Source: Candidatus Iainarchaeum sp. | Lineage (GTDB): Archaea > Iainarchaeota > Iainarchaeia > Iainarchaeales > UBA10191 | Direction: 5' to 3' | Assembly (NCBI GenBank): GCA_013331925.1 | Contig: DUFJ01000036.1 | Span: 1,621 to 7,096, forward strand | DNA: 5,476 nucleotides | Made by a program: the position numbers and the translations under genes | In this document: one piece after another, positions 3,346 through 5,476 of the stretch | Layout of the letters: each line of letters begins with the position of its first letter | Position numbering within the stretch: position 1 is the first letter of the stretch | Notes under the pieces: generated by a model | The model's input: only the letters and a program-made list of their open reading frames with translations | What the model was told of the DNA's origin: nothing | Databases searched by the model: none

Positions 3346-5476
3346 ATGTCCTGGCGTAAAACAAGGGAAGTATTGCTGGCTGCTTTCATTATTGCGCTAG
3401 CTGCTGCTGCAGGCGCTAACGGCCAGAACACTACAACTACCTGGGTTGTTGCAGACATTAACTATCTTTCTTTAAGCCCTAATGCTATTGGCTGTCTGAA
3501 CTTTATAGGAAGCAAGGACATTAACGTGACAGTAAGGCTGATGCCTTTCAATTCCTTGGATGATGATGCCGCAGTCAGTGCTATTATTACAAAGCCGAAC
3601 AACAGCACTCAAGATGTCAATTTTTCAAGCCTTGGAAGCGGAGCTTACGGCTATAACTATAATTTTGACTCCAACGGAACTTACAAGATTGACTTTAGCG
3701 CTAATGATTTCGGAAGCAACGCTGTGGGAAGCGCAAGCCTTTTCGCCTATGTTGGAAACTTTGACCTGAACATTTCATTCCTCAACAATAGCTCAAGCTA
3801 TACTGCTGGCGCTACAGGCACTGTAAGAAATTATGTAACCAATATTGAAGGCAACGCAATGACCGGCCTGGCTGGAAGTAGTATAATCTACTACCCTAAC
3901 AGCAGCGTTTTTGCAAGCGCTTCAATGACTGCTGGAAGCACGGATGGAGAGTACTACTACAATTTCACTGCCCCGAGCACTAACGGAAATTACACCGCAA
4001 CCTCCTCATTCACTTGCGGCACAAACACTGACTCTAACAGCGCTGGCAGGTTTACTGTATCTGGAGCTGGAGAAGGAACAACTAGCACTGGAGAAGGCGG
4101 AGAAGGGGGAGGAGGCGGGGGCGGGGGAGGAGGCGGAGGAAGCGCAACTGCTGGCCTTGAAACATTCAGTTTCAACATGACTCAAGGAAACCTGTTGACT
4201 ATTGAGTTTGTGAAAATTCTGGACCATGCGATAAGCGAGCTGCAGATAGAGCCTTCTGAAAGCGTGAAGAACGCTTTTGTTAGCGTAGAGCCTGTTGCAA
4301 AGCCTTCTGGAATTAGTGAAATTCAGGGGGATAGAGTTTTCAAGTATTTGAAAATTTCATCAAACCTGAAAGAAAGCCAGATTGAAAAAGCAAGCGTAAA
4401 GTTCAAGGTTGAAAAACTCTGGGTTGCGTTGAACGATATAGAGCTAGTCACAATCGCGCTGCAACAGTTTGATAATGGCGAATGGATGGGGCTGCCAACG
4501 ATACTTGTCGGGGAAGATGACAGCAGTTATTACTTCCAAGCAAGCGTCCAGCACTTCAGCTATTTTGCAATAAGCGGCTTGCGCAAAGGCAATTTGAGGA
4601 GAGAAGAGGCAAGCATTGAAAAAATTGACTTGCAGGAATTGAAAATAGGCATGCCTGTTATCCCGACAATTACTGTTGCAAATAACTCAAATAATCCGCT
4701 AAGCCTCAGGCTAAAGCTTGAGATAATCCAAAGCCTTGACGTTGAATACGTGAGCGAGGAGAGCTTTGATATAGAGGCAAAGCACGCAAGGGAGATAGAA
4801 TTTTCTGAAAAATGGGTTCCGCAGCTTGCAGGAACCCATGTAATGAACGTGAAACTGTCCTCTCCAGACAAGTCAATACTTTATGACTCCAAAACTGAAA
4901 GAATAGACATCAATGGAGCGTTCAGGTATGACGTTCTGGTAAAATGCATAAACCAGACAGTCCAAAGAGGCACAGAGGCAGACTTGAACATTACATTATT
5001 CAATGCAGGCGATTACTACCAGGACACTGACCTTAGCTGGACTCTGGAAGACTCTGAAGGCAAGGTCATTTCCAGCAGTTCAACGCCGCTTGCGCTCAGG
5101 CCCAAGGAAAGCAGGACTCTAACGCAAACAATGGCAATTCCTTCAGAAGCAAGGCTCGGGGCTTACACAGCAACAGCAATCCTGAAGTACGAAAATGAGG
5201 AGAGAACAGCAAGCTGCAGCTTTAATGTCATTCCTGTAGGAAGCGTTTTCCTGACCACTGAAGAACTGAACACTGTCCTGCTCTTTGGATTGGCGGCTTT
5301 GATTGCAATATTCTTGGTTTTGAAAATCATTGCAACAGTGAAAAAGCCAAGCGAGGAAAAAGAGAAAAGAAAAAAACCAATAGCGAGGGCAAGGCCGGAA
5401 GTTCAGGAAAGGAAGGCTGGAAAGGTAATGCGAGAAGCCCGGGAAAGAAAGCTTGGAAAGTTTTCCTTTGCTGGGG
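3346..5476 (+). CDS. C: multidomain PGF-pre-PGF surface protein with C-terminal TM anchor, 3' partial
   Basis: The frame runs open from ATG 3346 to the window edge, giving 710 residues and no stop. A TAA directly precedes the ATG in frame, so this is the furthest upstream start. Residues 1-26 form a signal peptide (MSWRKTR plus an Ala-rich core). About 38-240 holds beta-rich, probably two Ig-like, domains with about a dozen sequons. Gly 254-265 is a 12-residue linker. Residues 272-411 match the archaeal PGF-pre-PGF domain pattern: V.PVAKPSGI, FKYLKISSNLKESQIEKA, FKVEKLW, W.GLPT and HFSYFAISG. Two further beta-sandwich regions follow (about 415-525 and 528-632). The second is CARDB/NEW3-like, with LFNAG and IPSEARLGAY. 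A transmembrane helix (643-665) leads to a basic tail (666 on; 17 Lys/Arg in 45). Four cysteines (50, 224, 534, 624) may pair within each half. Likely role: envelope or adhesive protein anchored at its C-terminus. Exact function unknown. Confidence 0.92.
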   Translation, partial: MSWRKTREVLLAAFIIALAAAAGANGQNTTTTWVVADINYLSLSPNAIGCLNFIGSKDINVTVRLMPFNSLDDDAAVSAIITKPNNSTQDVNFSSLGSGAYGYNYNFDSNGTYKIDFSANDFGSNAVGSASLFAYVGNFDLNISFLNNSSSYTAGATGTVRNYVTNIEGNAMTGLAGSSIIYYPNSSVFASASMTAGSTDGEYYYNFTAPSTNGNYTATSSFTCGTNTDSNSAGRFTVSGAGEGTTSTGEGGEGGGGGGGGGGGGSATAGLETFSFNMTQGNLLTIEFVKILDHAISELQIEPSESVKNAFVSVEPVAKPSGISEIQGDRVFKYLKISSNLKESQIEKASVKFKVEKLWVALNDIELVTIALQQFDNGEWMGLPTILVGEDDSSYYFQASVQHFSYFAISGLRKGNLRREEASIEKIDLQELKIGMPVIPTITVANNSNNPLSLRLKLEIIQSLDVEYVSEESFDIEAKHAREIEFSEKWVPQLAGTHVMNVKLSSPDKSILYDSKTERIDINGAFRYDVLVKCINQTVQRGTEADLNITLFNAGDYYQDTDLSWTLEDSEGKVISSSSTPLALRPKESRTLTQTMAIPSEARLGAYTATAILKYENEERTASCSFNVIPVGSVFLTTEELNTVLLFGLAALIAIFLVLKIIATVKKPSEEKEKRKKPIARARPEVQERKAGKVMREARERKLGKFSFAG
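4105..4140 (+). repeat. 12-glycine codon tract with G-runs, linker in C
   Basis: Twelve consecutive glycine codons (all GGN: GGA, GGC and GGG) form a flexible linker just before the PGF-pre-PGF domain of C, preceded by Gly/Glu-rich sequence (4090-4104). Such linkers are common in front of this domain in archaeal surface proteins. The DNA holds three runs of five G (4105-4109, 4117-4121, 4123-4127) plus several GG pairs, so the coding strand and mRNA could fold as a G-quadruplex. The reading frame is intact across it. Confidence 0.85.
5407..5460 (+). repeat. ERKxGK repeat in the cytoplasmic tail of C
   Basis: Two copies of an 18-base unit (5407-5424 and 5443-5460, 15 of 18 identical) begin 36 bases apart and encode ERKAGK (688-693) and ERKLGK (700-705). 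They sit in the strongly basic tail after the transmembrane helix. The 12-residue period would place them on nearly the same face of a helix. More copies may follow beyond the window. Two copies are too few to prove a true repeat array. Confidence 0.5.

Noticed and set aside
4090..4143. A frameshift or assembly error in the G-rich tract of C.
   Set aside because: The frame before and after the tract is the same, and the PGF-pre-PGF domain follows in phase with the signal peptide, so there is no sign of error.
3560..4180. Two short plus-strand open frames (3560-3769 and 3944-4180) that could be taken for genes.
   Set aside because: They lie in a different frame inside C, have low-complexity Leu/Ala/Thr composition, and lack any start signal. 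C is open over the whole region.
3990..4227. Minus-strand open frames encoding a poly-proline protein and a Ser/Ala-rich protein.
   Set aside because: They are the reverse complement of the glycine codon tract in C. C itself has a signal peptide, a recognised domain and continuous coding across this stretch.
4560..4871. Minus-strand open frame of 103 codons inside C.
   Set aside because: It is antisense to the ectodomain of C just after the PGF-pre-PGF domain. Its Ser/Phe/Leu-rich composition is what antisense reading of Lys/Glu/Ala-rich coding DNA gives.

Overview
The window looks like a piece of an archaeal chromosome, most likely from a small-genome, uncultivated lineage of the DPANN type. 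This rests on an archaeal PGF-pre-PGF surface domain beside a poly-glycine linker, heavy use of AGG/AGA arginine codons, Asn-X-Ser/Thr-rich exported proteins, and T/A-rich TATA-like boxes upstream of starts. GC content by eye is in the low-to-mid 40s percent. No rRNA, tRNA, CRISPR, transposon or phage gene is visible. The phylum cannot be fixed from this sequence alone.

Five genes lie head to tail on the + strand with short gaps (31, 22, 76 and 11 bases). They are: (A1) a cysteine- and sequon-rich secreted protein whose 5' end is outside the window (2-853); (B1) a protein with an N-terminal membrane anchor and an extracytoplasmic domain (885-1661); (A2) a small secreted protein with a signal peptide (1684-2337); (B2) a clear paralogue of B1 (2414-3334); and (C) a large multidomain surface protein (3346 to beyond the window end). 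C has a signal peptide, glycosylation-rich Ig-like domains, a 12-glycine linker, a PGF-pre-PGF domain, two further beta-sandwich regions, a transmembrane helix and a strongly basic cytoplasmic tail. C has no stop codon inside the window.

The layout reads as a duplicated A-B cassette followed by C. B1 and B2 are certain homologues by direct comparison. A1 and A2 are linked only by weaker similarity, mainly a shared C-terminal DYNxTL motif. A2 and C share a TTT(T/M)TWVV-like motif right after their signal peptides. All five products are predicted to be exported or membrane-anchored and none has a visible enzyme active site. The simplest inference is a multi-component cell-surface structure, such as an envelope, adhesion or appendage complex, with B proteins anchored by the N-terminus and C by the C-terminus. 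I do not recognise the A and B families. The functional link is inference from order, co-orientation and shared motifs.

No gene-free stretch exceeds 300 bases. The longest gap (2338-2413) carries TATA-like boxes and a ribosome binding site.
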